A stretch of 64,000 nucleotides of DNA from Eubacterium plexicaudatum ASF492 (GCF_000364225.2 NZ_AQFT02000001.1:3615501-3679500), one strand, 5' to 3'; positions 18,805 through 28,349 are shown, counted from the first letter of the stretch. Numbers and translations are program-made. Notes: generated by a model from the letters alone, not told the origin.

Positions 18805-19700
18805 GCTTTCGTTGAACTCCTGTCCAGACAATAACCGATAATGGCATCGGCTGTATTCACTCCCGTACATTTCCAAATATTAATAAAATGCGCATTGGAA
18901 TTTACTTCACACAGCACCGGTTCCCCCTGTTCGCCAAACAAAATATCCACACCCGCAAAATCCAGCTTCAACGTTTCCATCACCTTTTGTGCCAGCTGCA
19001 GCTGTTGCTCATTCGGCTCATATCGTTCCATGCTGCCGCCATTTGTAATATTGGCGCGAAAATCGGTCGCATGATAGCGGTGCATCGCTGCCACCGCCTT
19101 TTTTCCGACCATCTGAATCCGAATATCACTTCCTTTCGACGAAGCAATATATTCCTGAAACAAAAACGGACGGTTTTTAATCTCACCTACACATGTGAGC
19201 AGCTCTTGCTCATCACCGACCAGCCAGACCTGCTGACCGAACGAACCATAGCACTCTTTGACTACCATTGGAAACCCAAGCCGACGTTCCACCCCGGACA
19301 GAAACTCCGGATTGGAATACCCCTGCGGACGAAACGTTTTGGGCGCGATGATCGTCTTTGGCATTCGAATTTGCTGACCGTAAAGCTCCAGATATGTGCG
19401 TGCCTTATCATCACAGATTTCAATACTGCGTGCACAGTTAAACAGACGCAGTCCCAGCTTTTCCAGCAGTCTTGCGAGTCGGATATCCTTGTCCCAGAAA
19501 ATAACAAACTGCGGCCTTCTGCCATGAAGTGACAGGTCCACATCTCCCATTACAAGCTCCGGCAGCAGCTGTGTATTTGTCTTTATGTCCAGCATACATC
19601 CCTGCTTTTTGGCAGCTTTCACAAGCCATGCAAATATCTGACTGAATTTTTCCGATTCGATAAATCCATTGACTACAAGCCATGCATAGATCATTTCCAT
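18801..19700 (-). CDS. ATP-grasp (RimK-like) ligase, first of a tandem pair
   Basis: A 299-residue RimK-type ATP-grasp protein. Motifs in order: ICDDKARTYLEL (start of the grasp domain), MVVKECYGSFGQQVWLV (nucleotide-binding Lys and Gly loop), PFLFQEYIASSKGSDIRIQ, DFRANITNGGS, and LDFAGVDILFGEQGEPVLCEVNSNAHF (shown split in two blocks; Asp and E-V-N-S-N bind metal). All expected catalytic residues are present, unlike its neighbour. The start is ATG 19700 or 19694. It overlaps the second ATP-grasp gene by four bases, which indicates tight co-translation. Amide bond formation with an amino acid is expected; lysine or glutamate ligation are possibilities only. Confidence 0.78.
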   Translation of the reverse strand: MEMIYAWLVVNGFIESEKFSQIFAWLVKAAKKQGCMLDIKTNTQLLPELVMGDVDLSLHGRRPQFVIFWDKDIRLARLLEKLGLRLFNCARSIEICDDKARTYLELYGQQIRMPKTIIAPKTFRPQGYSNPEFLSGVERRLGFPMVVKECYGSFGQQVWLVGDEQELLTCVGEIKNRPFLFQEYIASSKGSDIRIQMVGKKAVAAMHRYHATDFRANITNGGSMERYEPNEQQLQLAQKVMETLKLDFAGVDILFGEQGEPVLCEVNSNAHFINIWKCTGVNTADAIIGYCLDRSSTKA

Positions 19701-19733
19701 CTTCCAATCCTCCTGTGAAAACAGCTTTTCAAA

Positions 19734-19769
19734 AAAAGGTCTGTCGGAAAGTTACCCGACAGCCCTTTT
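19734..19769 (-). terminator. Terminator between the NYN gene and the ATP-grasp operon
   Basis: AAAAGG-t-CTGTCGG pairs with CCGACAG-c-CCTTTT around an eight-base loop; on the minus strand a T7 tract follows. The 130 bases between it and the NYN stop are T-rich on the plus strand and show no gene. Confidence 0.75.
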
Positions 19770-19899
19770 CTATTTTATAATGAATCATCCAATATTTTTA
19801 TGTATTTATCCGGCGTTTTTATTAACCCTGTTTCCCTTTCCGTTTTGTTTTTATTCTTCTTACATTTATTGATTTCTCATCTTTTTTTCTTAATCATCT

Positions 19900-20680
19900 T
19901 TATCTGGCTGCCGACTGCCACAGTCCGTCTTCCTGCAGCTGTGTCCAATCCACTTCTAAGAGCTGCTGTGTATATTCACGATTTCTTCCGGTCTTTTTGG
20001 TCGTAACTTCGATATACTTCTGACTGATCATGCCATCTAATGCCGTCTTTACACGCGACTTCGACACACGGTTATACGATGCCACGCTTTCGATTGTTTT
20101 CCAATAGGACGGCTTTCTTGCCGCATTCTTTGACCGCAGCCTGTCCAGACTGATTAAAATCAGATCGTTATAATGATTCCGCTCCTGTTCCTGTCTTGGC
20201 ATTTCCACATAACTGGTTGCAGCAGATTTTAACGCATTGCTGAAAGCAAATTTCACACCATATATGATCACTTTCTTATCTTTTTCTTTCAGATATTCCA
20301 CAACTCTTGTAAAATGCGCATCCCCTGTAAAAAGAATATATACTTCGTCATCATTTTTATCCGCCATATTACGGTAAATGGTATCCAGCATAATGATATC
20401 CGTAAAGTCTTTGTCCACGCCTTCTTTTGTGCTTGCCGTATGCACAACCAGCTCCGTAAGCTCTTTCAGCTTTTCCAATTCCGTACCGATCTTAGGTTCT
20501 GAAAAATCACCAAAAATGTAGAGTTTGTGTATCTCATATTCCTGTTTCAGCTCGTCAATCCATTCTTCTACATTTGGTTTCATCTGCACTTTGTTGTGAT
20601 ATCCATAATACCAATGCTCATAATCTACAAACACTGCTGCTTTTGGTTTACCGGAAGTCTTTTTTAAAAAAGCCAAACAT
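19900..20680 (-). CDS. NYN domain protein (LabA/DUF88-like, PIN-fold nuclease) with C-terminal winged-helix-like region
   Basis: A 259-residue protein. Residues 12-165 form a NYN domain: AAVFVDYEHWYYG (first Asp cluster), IYIFGDFSEP-like strand, DKDFTDIIMLDTIYR, and ILFTGDAHFTRVVEYL (further acidic site). Such domains are metal-dependent RNases related to PIN. The C-terminal part (about 185-250) ends in SRVKTALDGMISQKYIEV, which looks like a winged helix. The ATG at 20680 follows GGAGGGAGGAG, but its frame breaks at a T run; removing one T at 20666-20671 joins it to KKTSGKPKAAVF. Otherwise the start is TTG 20676. It is monocistronic and the RNA target is unknown. Confidence 0.78.
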
Positions 20681-20826
20681 CTCCTCCCTCCTTTCTAAAA
20701 TGCGAAGTGACTCCCTCATATATTATAAAACATTTCAGATATTTATTGAAGTATTTTCTTTTCGTATAAACTGAAAAAGAAAAACGCCAAAACAAGATTT
20801 TTTTAGGCGTTTTTCCTAAATTTTCC

Positions 20827-20883
20827 CAGAGCATGTTTGAAAAATGCTTTTCGTGATGAGAATAATTTTTCAAACATGCTCTG
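20827..20883 (-). terminator. Long hairpin downstream of radA
   Basis: Perfect 19-bp inverted repeat CAGAGCATGTTTGAAAAAT/ATTTTTCAAACATGCTCTG with a 19-base loop, nine bases after the radA stop. It may act as terminator or mRNA 3' stabiliser. A related hairpin occurs at 60544-60588. Confidence 0.7.
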
Positions 20884-20891
20884 TTACAGGA

Positions 20892-22253
20892 TTATAATAA
20901 AATCTTTCTCACGGCCTGTCCGACATTTTCCACGCCAATTAAAGTAATGCCGTCCACATGCATTTGTGAATCCAGCATCACCTTCGGCAAAATACACGTC
21001 GTAAATCCCAGTTTGCGCGCCTCCAAAATGCGTGGTTTTGCCATATGAACCGCACGCACCTCGCCGCTCAGACCAACTTCACCAAAACAGATCGTTTTTT
21101 CATCAATACAGCATTCCTTATAACTGGATATAATTGCCAGCACAATGCCAAGATCCAGCGCAGGCTCATTCATTTTAATGCCGCCGGCAATATTTACATA
21201 CGCATCACATTCACTCAGGCGCAGATTCAGTCTTTTCTCCAATACTGCCATTAACAAATTCACACGATTCGTATCCGTACCGTCCGCTGTCCGCCTTGGA
21301 ATACCAAAATTACTGCGGCAGACCAACGCCTGTACTTCCAGCAAAATCGGCCGCGTACCTTCGATTGAGCACGCGACAACAGAACCGGAAGCATCTTTTG
21401 GCTTTCCGCTCAGCATATATTCGGAAGGGTTCGTAACCTCACACAACCCCTGTTCCCGCATTTCAAAAACGCCGATCTCATTTGTCGAACCAAATCTGTT
21501 TTTTACACCACGAAGAATCCGGTAAGCCGCATGTCGGTCTCCTTCAAAATACAGCACCGTATCAACCATATGTTCCAATACCCGCGGACCTGCCACAACC
21601 CCTTCCTTTGTTACATGTCCGACAATAAAAATCGTAATTCCCAGTCCTTTGGCCAGCTGCATAAAAGCTGCCGTTGCCTCCCGCACCTGCGATACGCTCC
21701 CGGGAGAAGATGAGATATTTTCGCTGTACATTGTCTGAATGGAATCAATCACGACCATCCTGGGTTTTTCCCTGCGAAGCACCCCATCTATCGTTTCCAG
21801 ATTTGTCTCACACAGCAAGGACAGACGATCGGTAAAACTGCCGATGCGATCGGCCCTTATTTTTATCTGACATAAAGATTCTTCTCCGGAAATATACAAA
21901 ACGGAAATCTGCTGTTCACACAGCTTCTGACATACCTGAAGCAGCAGCGTCGATTTCCCGATACCGGGATCACCGCCCACCAGTACGAGAGACGCCGGCA
22001 CAATGCCTCCGCCAAGTACACGGTCCAGTTCCGGGAAGCCGCTTGTAAAGCGTTCTTCCCGTTCCATTTCAATATCCGCAAGCAAAACCGGCCTGATTTC
22101 CTGAGACTGCTTCATTCCGGATACACTTTTTCCACGTTCCACTGTTTCTTCTACGAATGTGTTCCACTGTCTGCATCCCGGACATTGCCCCATCCACTTG
22201 GCCGATTCATGCCCGCATTCCTGACAGAAATATATGGTTTTTGCTTTTGCCAT
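20892..22253 (-). CDS. radA: DNA repair protein RadA/Sms
   Basis: RecA-like ATPase and DnaB-type helicase that processes recombination intermediates. The N-terminal zinc finger is CQECGHESAKWMGQCPGC at residues 9-26. Walker A is GGDPGIGKSTLLLQ, the RadA signature KNRFGSTNEIGVF lies near residue 254, and a Lon-protease-like C-terminal domain follows (SECDAYVNIAGGIK, GEVGLSGEVRAV). 453 residues is the usual length. It follows the small conserved gene by two bases, and clpC lies upstream, the common Firmicute clpC-radA arrangement. Confidence 0.96.
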   Translation of the reverse strand: MAKAKTIYFCQECGHESAKWMGQCPGCRQWNTFVEETVERGKSVSGMKQSQEIRPVLLADIEMEREERFTSGFPELDRVLGGGIVPASLVLVGGDPGIGKSTLLLQVCQKLCEQQISVLYISGEESLCQIKIRADRIGSFTDRLSLLCETNLETIDGVLRREKPRMVVIDSIQTMYSENISSSPGSVSQVREATAAFMQLAKGLGITIFIVGHVTKEGVVAGPRVLEHMVDTVLYFEGDRHAAYRILRGVKNRFGSTNEIGVFEMREQGLCEVTNPSEYMLSGKPKDASGSVVACSIEGTRPILLEVQALVCRSNFGIPRRTADGTDTNRVNLLMAVLEKRLNLRLSECDAYVNIAGGIKMNEPALDLGIVLAIISSYKECCIDEKTICFGEVGLSGEVRAVHMAKPRILEARKLGFTTCILPKVMLDSQMHVDGITLIGVENVGQAVRKILL

Positions 22254-22255
22254 AT

Positions 22256-22669
22256 TTATTTCTTCACAATTCTGACAGCTGTCGGTTCTTCTGCTCCCAG
22301 TTCTACACTCAGTGTCAGCTTACCACCCAGGTTTGTTTTCATCGTACCTGCGTTTTCGTTGTTGATAAACACCTCATATTCTGTTGAATCACAAAGACCC
22401 AGTGTAATCTCCGCATCTTCAGGACCTTCTACTTTAAAAGAAACTTCGTTTTCCGTAATATCCAGGCCACTGACGGCAGTTCCCGGCACGGACTCATAGA
22501 CAAACATGTCATTACATTCCAGTTTTGTAATTTCGCGGAATGTTTTTACCTTGTACTTATCAGCGCCATGTTCGAAATTTTCTTTTTTTGTCTTGGAAGC
22601 CAATGTATAGTCCCCAAAGCTTATTGTACCATCTGCTTCTGTGCGAATCAGTTCGCTAATTACACTCAT
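22256..22669 (-). CDS. Conserved Lachnospiraceae protein between clpC and radA
   Basis: A 137-residue soluble protein without signal peptide, membrane segment or cysteine-rich motif. Composition suggests a beta-rich fold: FGDYTLASKTKKENFEH, KVKTFREITKLECND, VYESVPGTAVSGL, then DSTEYEVFINNENAG. Similar proteins in Lachnospiraceae are, as far as I recall, sometimes labelled endosialidase, but no catalytic residues support that name. The start ATG 22669 has GGAGG seven bases upstream and its own candidate promoter. It is two bases from radA and probably co-transcribed with it. Confidence 0.6.
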   Translation of the reverse strand: MSVISELIRTEADGTISFGDYTLASKTKKENFEHGADKYKVKTFREITKLECNDMFVYESVPGTAVSGLDITENEVSFKVEGPEDAEITLGLCDSTEYEVFINNENAGTMKTNLGGKLTLSVELGAEEPTAVRIVKK

Positions 22670-22710
22670 TTTTTTATCCTCCGGTTGCTTATAAAGATAG
22701 TAGTGGATTT

Positions 22711-22740
22711 ATTATACTATATATTTACGAAAAATGTCAC
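22711..22740 (-). promoter_or_regulatory. Candidate promoter of the small gene and radA
   Basis: Minus-strand GTGACA and TATAAT with an 18-base spacer, overlapping the end of clpC and about 40 bases before the 22669 start. Confidence 0.4.
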
Positions 22741-25226
22741 CCCATTTTTTCGCATTTACTTTCATTCATTTCCAACGAATTGGTATTGGAAAAATGAATC
22801 TTTTTATTCTTAGTTCCAATCGCGATTGTGTCTCCTTTTTTCACCGTGCCGGACAAAATCTCTTCCGCAAGCTTATCTTCTATTTCAGTCTGAATCATAC
22901 GCCGCAACGGTCTGGCGCCAAATTTCGGGTCATATGCTTTTTCTACCACGTAACTCTTGGCCGTATCACGGATTACCAGCTGAATGTTCATCTGCGTTTT
23001 ACACCGTTCCACCAGATTCTTTGTCATCAGTGCGACAATCTTTTTCATGTCTTCTTTATTAAGCATGCGGAACACGAGCATTTCATCAATACGGTTAATA
23101 AATTCCGGCTTAAATATCCGTTTCACCTCTTCCATGACACCGCTTTTCATCCGTTCATAGTCCTGTTTTTCACTTTCGTTAGAAGCAAAGCCCAGTTTTT
23201 TTGGTTCCACGATAACCTGCGCTCCTGCATTGGACGTCATAATAATAATGGTATTTTTAAAATCCACTTTCCGCCCCTGTGCATCCGTAATGCGGCCGTC
23301 GTCCAGCACCTGCAGTAAAATATTAAATACATCCGGATGCGCTTTTTCAATTTCATCAAATAAAATGACGGAATATGGCCGTCGGCGTACCTTTTCACTG
23401 AGCTGTCCGCCCTCATCATACCCCACATATCCCGGAGGAGAACCAATCAGCTTGGATACACTGTGTTTTTCCATATATTCTGACATATCCACACGAATAA
23501 TGGCCTGTTCGTTTCCAAACATTGCTTCTGCAAGCGCTTTGGATATTTCCGTCTTTCCTACGCCTGTCGGTCCAAGAAACAGGAAAGAACCAATCGGACG
23601 GTTCGGATCTTTTAACCCGACACGTCCTCTGCGGACGGCTCTGGCAACGGCACTGACCGCTTCTTCCTGACCGATTACCCGTTTATGCAGTATTTTTTCC
23701 AGCTTCTGCAAACGGTCCGCTTCCCCTTCGGTCAGCTTTTTCACCGGTATCTTTGTCCAGCCGGATACCACGTCGGCAATTTCATTTTCACCAACCGTAA
23801 GACGCCGTTTTTCATTGTTTTTCCGGCACCGTTTCAGCAGTTTGTCATATTCTTTTTTACACTGATCGCGTTCTGCCTTGACTTCACTTGCACGTTCAAA
23901 CTGTTGATCAATCAAAGCCTGTTCCAGAAGTTCTTCCAGCTCATGCATCTGCTGTTCTAACTGCACCAGTCTCTCCGGCACCGGATAACCGGCCAGACGC
24001 ACTTTGGACGATGCCTCGTCAATCAGATCTATCGCTTTATCCGGCAGAAAACGGTCATTGATATATCTTGCAGACAGCTTTGCGGCCGCTTCCAGCCCAC
24101 TGTCCGTAATTTCCACCTGATGATGCGATTCATAACGTCCCCGCAGCCCTTTTAAGATTTCAACCGTCTGTTCCACCGTCGGCTCTTCCACGGTAACCGG
24201 CTGAAATCTGCGCTCCAGCGCCGCATCTTTTTCTACGTATTTACGATATTCTTCAATCGTGGTTGCACCGATCAGCTGAATCTCTCCGCGCGCCATTGCA
24301 GGTTTTAAAATATTCGAAGCATCAATCGCACCTTCCGCGCTTCCCGCGCCGATAATCGTGTGAATCTCATCAATAAACAAAATAATATTTCCGGACATTG
24401 TCACTTCGCGGATGACCCGTTTAATTCGCTCTTCAAACTCTCCGCGATATTTGGAGCCTGCAACCATGCCCGACAGGTCCAGCGTTACAACACGCCGGTT
24501 TGCAACACTGTCCGGCACCATACCGGATACGATTCGCTGCGCCAGACCTTCTACAATAGCTGTCTTGCCGACCCCCGGTTCTCCGATCAGACACGGATTA
24601 TTTTTTCCTCGCCTGCTTAAAATCTGAATCACGCGTTCAATCTCCTGATCACGGCCAATAACCGGATCCAGATCATCTTCCGATGCCATACGCGTCAAAT
24701 CTCTGGAATACTGATCAAGCACCGACGTCATACCGTCTTTTCTGCGGATTGGCTTGCCGTTTTGAAAATCTTCTTTATATGCATTCGTATCCTCACCCAT
24801 TGCCGCAAGGATATCAATATACATCTTCTGCATATTGACGTTCATTGTATTCATCAATCGGGACGCCGCACAATCTACCGACTTGATAATGGCAAGCAGC
24901 AAATGTTCCGTACCGATTGCTTCACTTTTAAACCGATCTGCTTCTGCCGCTGCCATATCCAGAATCATATTTGTCTTTGGCGTATAGCCGTCACGTTCTT
25001 CGATTGCCACGGAAGAAGAGGGGGCAATCAGATCTTCTATCAGCTGCAGCAGCTGATCTTCCTCTACTCCGTTATCCAGCAAAATCTGTGCTGCCACACC
25101 GGAACCTTCCTTGATCAAACCAAGCAGTATATGTTCGGTCCCCGTATAATTATGCTGCAGATTTCTTGATGTCTTACCTGCAAGTTCCAACGCTTTCTGT
25201 GCTTTTGCAGTATATGGTTTCCGCAT
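22737..25226 (-). CDS. clpC: ATP-dependent Clp protease ATP-binding subunit ClpC
   Basis: Class I HSP100 unfoldase working with ClpP. It has two Clp-N repeats ([13 protein letters not shown] and [16 protein letters not shown]), a first AAA+ domain with [13 protein letters not shown] and [13 protein letters not shown], the UvrB/UvrC-like middle coil (about residues 415-450), and a second AAA+ domain with [28 protein letters not shown] and a GYVGYDEGG pore loop. The start MRKPYT at 25226 follows GGAGG by eight bases; the open frame further to 25241 begins inside that site. 829 residues. The usual upstream ctsR-mcsA-mcsB genes are absent, and no CtsR operator was recognised. Confidence 0.95.
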   Translation of the reverse strand: MRKPYTAKAQKALELAGKTSRNLQHNYTGTEHILLGLIKEGSGVAAQILLDNGVEEDQLLQLIEDLIAPSSSVAIEERDGYTPKTNMILDMAAAEADRFKSEAIGTEHLLLAIIKSVDCAASRLMNTMNVNMQKMYIDILAAMGEDTNAYKEDFQNGKPIRRKDGMTSVLDQYSRDLTRMASEDDLDPVIGRDQEIERVIQILSRRGKNNPCLIGEPGVGKTAIVEGLAQRIVSGMVPDSVANRRVVTLDLSGMVAGSKYRGEFEERIKRVIREVTMSGNIILFIDEIHTIIGAGSAEGAIDASNILKPAMARGEIQLIGATTIEEYRKYVEKDAALERRFQPVTVEEPTVEQTVEILKGLRGRYESHHQVEITDSGLEAAAKLSARYINDRFLPDKAIDLIDEASSKVRLAGYPVPERLVQLEQQMHELEELLEQALIDQQFERASEVKAERDQCKKEYDKLLKRCRKNNEKRRLTVGENEIADVVSGWTKIPVKKLTEGEADRLQKLEKILHKRVIGQEEAVSAVARAVRRGRVGLKDPNRPIGSFLFLGPTGVGKTEISKALAEAMFGNEQAIIRVDMSEYMEKHSVSKLIGSPPGYVGYDEGGQLSEKVRRRPYSVILFDEIEKAHPDVFNILLQVLDDGRITDAQGRKVDFKNTIIIMTSNAGAQVIVEPKKLGFASNESEKQDYERMKSGVMEEVKRIFKPEFINRIDEMLVFRMLNKEDMKKIVALMTKNLVERCKTQMNIQLVIRDTAKSYVVEKAYDPKFGARPLRRMIQTEIEDKLAEEILSGTVKKGDTIAIGTKNKKIHFSNTNSLEMNESKCEKMG

Positions 25227-25261
25227 CAATTTTTCCTCCAAAATTTGTTTTACCTGTTTCC

Positions 25262-27139
25262 TTATAAATCATTCAGATCCATAATTTCCATATCTTCACC
25301 CAAGCGGCTGCGTCTCTTTCTGGAAGGTCTGGCAGCTTTTTGTGATTTGCGGTTCATTGTTTCTTCCATATCCCAATCGTCCATCGGATCGTGTTCCGGT
25401 TCCGCCATATCCGGCTTTGCGTTCACCGGTTTGCGTGCATACTTTACGGACTGACGCATGCGCTGTGCTGCTGCCTGCATCGTATCCGAAGTATTGTCCG
25501 TGGCGCCGGCGGATATCCGTTCTCTGTGCAGCGGCTGTGATGCGTAACCACCGGACTCTCTCCGACTCATCTGTGCCCGTATTTCTTCCGGCGTACTGAT
25601 ATGATCCTGATGGGCAGACGGTCTTTGCTGCGGTTCACTGACAGGTTCCTGTGTAAATGTCTTTGTTACTTTTTTAGAACGTTTTCCGACATTTCCTTCA
25701 AAATTCCTGCCGGCCGCAAGTGAACTTTTGGAAATTGTTTCTGTCTGTTTTCCTGGTTTTCCGGACTTTTTCTTTCTGCCGTGAACCCTTACCTCATCTT
25801 CTTCCTCGTCATCCTCGTCTCCCTGGCTGCGCAGCAGCAGCGCGGTAAAAATAATAATGACAAGAATGATCGCAATGACAAGAATGCTGACGATCTTCAC
25901 ACGGCTTTCTTTTAATTCCGTGTATTTTTCATTGAGTGTGTTGTATTTCGTCAAAGAAACCGTCCGTTCCACTTCTTCTTCCTGGCCGTCTTCTTCCTGG
26001 CCCTGCGCTGTGGCAAAAGCAGCGGAATACCGCATGTATGTTCCCTGTTTCTTATCATATAAATACCATCCGCTCGTTCCGTCCGAATGAATGCCATATA
26101 CAAGATAATAATCTTTTAATTGATTCGAGCTCCCACTCTGATATGCCGCCGCTTTTTTCCCCGAAGGAAACTTCAAAGCTTTTTCCTGAAATCCGGCCGG
26201 CACCTCTTCTCTGGCATTGCTGATAAATATAACAAAGTTATCTTCGATTCCGGTATATTTAAATCGTTCCACCACCTGCTTGATTTCATCATAAAAATAA
26301 AATCCGGTAGCGCCTTGCCCATCCGTATTTTCCATATATACGAGATGAACGCCGTTGGACTGACAGTAAAGCGTCGAATAACTGTTTTCTCCGATCTGTA
26401 CGGAGCCCTGCCCAAATGCGGACGGTATGTCCTGTGCCGTTGAGCCATACGTAAAATTATTTGAAAGCTTATATGCCGCACCGCTCAGCTTTACTGTCCC
26501 ATCTGCTTTTACGGCTCCTGAAAGTCTTTCAGGCAGACTGCGCTTTTTACTGTTTTGCTTTGTCTGCGCCCCGTCGTTTTCGTTCCCGTCCTGCATGTTC
26601 GTTGTGTTCTCACCGGACGGGGTATCTCCTGCATCCGGCTGCTGTGTTGTGTCAGGCTGCTGTGTTCCCGTATCAGGCTGTTGGATTTCCTCATCCGGCT
26701 GCTGTGTTGTGTCAGGCTGCTGTGCCGTATCAGGCTGTTGTGTCCCTGCATCTGCGCTGCCTACCGTCAGTGTAATGGTATAAACCGTATAGGTATTATC
26801 CTGTGCCGAACAGGTAACTTTAATCGTATTGACTCCGGGATGCAGCCCGTCCCTGCCCTCAACGGAAGCGATCACCGCACCGCTTGCCCGCGGGACCGCC
26901 TGGACGCTGACACTCGTTACATCCGCATCAACCGTAGAAGTATATTCCGTAATATCCGGAGAAAAAACAGGACTTAATACCCCTGGCGCAATATCAAAGG
27001 CAGACAGTTTGCTGTCATGGGAAGCAGACACCTGTGTCGCCAGAACCGTTTGCGGATGCAGTACATCCCGTACCGGCACAAGCAGAAACAGGCTGGTAAA
27101 CGCTGTAAGCAATAATCTTTTGCATTTGTTTTTCTTCAT
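25262..27139 (-). CDS. Exported membrane-anchored protein with cadherin-like beta-sandwich domain
   Basis: About 625 residues. Order: signal peptide (KRLLLTAFTSLFLLVPV), cadherin-like beta-sandwich domain (about 45-130: LSPVFSPDITEYTSTVDAD, INTIKVTCSAQDN-type strands), a QQPDT-rich linker (about 135-170), a globular extracellular part (about 215-380), a single membrane helix near residue 412-432 (VSILVIAIILVIIIFTALLL), and a 190-residue basic cytoplasmic tail rich in Lys, Arg, Gln and Ser. ATG 27139 is preferred over 27148 because GAAGGG then has proper spacing. It precedes clpC by 36 bases on the same strand. The topology suggests an envelope sensor or anchor; the function is unknown. Confidence 0.7.
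   Translation of the reverse strand: MKKNKCKRLLLTAFTSLFLLVPVRDVLHPQTVLATQVSASHDSKLSAFDIAPGVLSPVFSPDITEYTSTVDADVTSVSVQAVPRASGAVIASVEGRDGLHPGVNTIKVTCSAQDNTYTVYTITLTVGSADAGTQQPDTAQQPDTTQQPDEEIQQPDTGTQQPDTTQQPDAGDTPSGENTTNMQDGNENDGAQTKQNSKKRSLPERLSGAVKADGTVKLSGAAYKLSNNFTYGSTAQDIPSAFGQGSVQIGENSYSTLYCQSNGVHLVYMENTDGQGATGFYFYDEIKQVVERFKYTGIEDNFVIFISNAREEVPAGFQEKALKFPSGKKAAAYQSGSSNQLKDYYLVYGIHSDGTSGWYLYDKKQGTYMRYSAAFATAQGQEEDGQEEEVERTVSLTKYNTLNEKYTELKESRVKIVSILVIAIILVIIIFTALLLRSQGDEDDEEEDEVRVHGRKKKSGKPGKQTETISKSSLAAGRNFEGNVGKRSKKVTKTFTQEPVSEPQQRPSAHQDHISTPEEIRAQMSRRESGGYASQPLHRERISAGATDNTSDTMQAAAQRMRQSVKYARKPVNAKPDMAEPEHDPMDDWDMEETMNRKSQKAARPSRKRRSRLGEDMEIMDLNDL
26630..26760 (-). repeat. In-frame tandem repeat coding for QQPD(T) units
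   Basis: Units of 15 to 27 bases built from CGGCTGCTGTGTTGTGTCAGG-like words repeat about eight times, coding the Pro/Gln/Asp linker of the membrane protein. Such tracts vary in length by slippage. It is not a CRISPR array because it has no spacers and keeps the reading frame. Confidence 0.8.
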
Positions 27140-27197
27140 CGTTTTCATTCCCTTCTTTTCCTGAGTTCATGTATCTTGAAATATTTTACCATCTTTC

Positions 27198-27839
27198 TTA
27201 CATTTTGGCAATGAAGGGGCAGCGCTTTAACAGTTCCGGCAACTCCCGGAACGCATGCAGTTTCGGCACATCTGCTTCTATCGTACCAAATCCATAGGCA
27301 GCATGGATAAAAAACGCACCGCCTGCCACGGCCGCTTCATAATCCGCCTGAATATCTCCGACATAAATTCCCTGATTCAAATGGTTCCGCTCGATCATCA
27401 AAGCAATATTATCGCCTTTTGGCCTGTTATTTGCACCAAAACAAATGAAATCCTCAAAATAAGCTTCCAGCTTGTAATAGTCCAAGAAAGCCTCTATATA
27501 CCCTTCCTGGCAGTTGCTTACGATATACAGCGGATAAGTCTTAGCTAACTGCTGTAACGTAGCAATCAGATCCGGATATAATTCGGCCCCATGGCTGCGC
27601 AGATAACGATTTTCTTCCTGATAACTTTCTTCCAGAATCGGAAGCAGCTCGGACAGTTCACGATCCGGAAATATTGCTTTTGCCAGTTCATCCATAGGCA
27701 TTCCCATTGTACGGTACATATCGTCTTCCGTCACCTGTTTTCCCAGCTTTGGCACCGTAATCCGGCTCCATGCTGCCGCCACCTGACTTGCACTGTCCCA
27801 AAGCGTACCGTCCATATCAAAAATAATCCCTGTTTTCAT
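27198..27839 (-). CDS. HAD-superfamily phosphatase (phosphoglycolate phosphatase-like)
   Basis: A 213-residue HAD hydrolase with the nucleophile motif IFDMDGTLWDS at residues 5-15, motif II IVSNCQEG, the Lys region RPKGDNIALMIE, and the metal-binding motif YVGDIQADYEAAVAGG. The helical cap (about 18-85) is of subtype I, as in phosphoglycolate phosphatase and beta-phosphoglucomutase. The start ATG 27839 has AAAGGA eight bases upstream. It is monocistronic and divergent from the small membrane gene at 28036. The physiological substrate cannot be read from the sequence. Confidence 0.85.
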   Translation of the reverse strand: MKTGIIFDMDGTLWDSASQVAAAWSRITVPKLGKQVTEDDMYRTMGMPMDELAKAIFPDRELSELLPILEESYQEENRYLRSHGAELYPDLIATLQQLAKTYPLYIVSNCQEGYIEAFLDYYKLEAYFEDFICFGANNRPKGDNIALMIERNHLNQGIYVGDIQADYEAAVAGGAFFIHAAYGFGTIEADVPKLHAFRELPELLKRCPFIAKM

Positions 27840-28035
27840 TTATCTTTTCCTTTCTATTGATAATACCTCATCGCCGGCAATCCACTTTACTATATATGAT
27901 AATGACTGCGCCCTGCAATAATTTCACAATAATTTCATAAAAAATTAGAATTAAATCTCCACAAATGATAAAAAATCGTATATAATCAATTATTATACCA
28001 CAAGAATATCAATTTTAGAATAGGAGATTATTAGA

Positions 28036-28274
28036 ATGAGTCAGCAAAAAGTAGATCAATATAAAAAAGAAAAGTACGGCAGAAAGCAGCAGCTGAAAAA
28101 GAAAAAAGACAACATCTTATCTATACTATTACCGGCAGCATAGCTGCAATTGCCATTGCCGGGTGGATCGGCTTTTCCATTTATGCTCGTGTGGAAGCGA
28201 ACCGGCCCGTATCTTATACCGAGGTCAGTTTGGACGCCATCAGCGATTATCTCAGTACCCAGACACAAAGTTAA
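28036..28274 (+). CDS. Small single-pass membrane protein
   Basis: A 79-residue protein once one missing A in the runs at 28096-28107 is restored. The ribosome binding site TAGGAG lies ten bases before ATG 28036. Translation gives a Lys/Gln-rich cytoplasmic start (MSQQKVDQYKKEKYGRKQQL), a membrane helix (ITGSIAAIAIAGWIGFSIYA), and a short outer tail ending TQTQS. Without the correction it would stop after 34 codons. The hydrophobic helix and strong terminator support a real gene. The function is unknown. Confidence 0.6.
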
Positions 28275-28298
28275 TTTAAAAAATTGTTTATGAACCTG

Positions 28299-28342
28299 AA
28301 AAAATGCTTTCCGTGAAGTACCTCTCACAGAAAGCATTTTTT
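28299..28342. terminator. Bidirectional terminator
   Basis: Stem AAAAAATGCTTTC/GAAAGCATTTTTT with an 18-base loop between the small membrane gene and the convergent yczE-like gene. Confidence 0.85.
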
Positions 28343-28349
28343 ATATGTA

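Noticed and set aside
26630..26760. CRISPR-like repeat array
   Set aside because: The repeat is in frame with a gene, has no spacers and codes a Pro/Gln/Asp linker.
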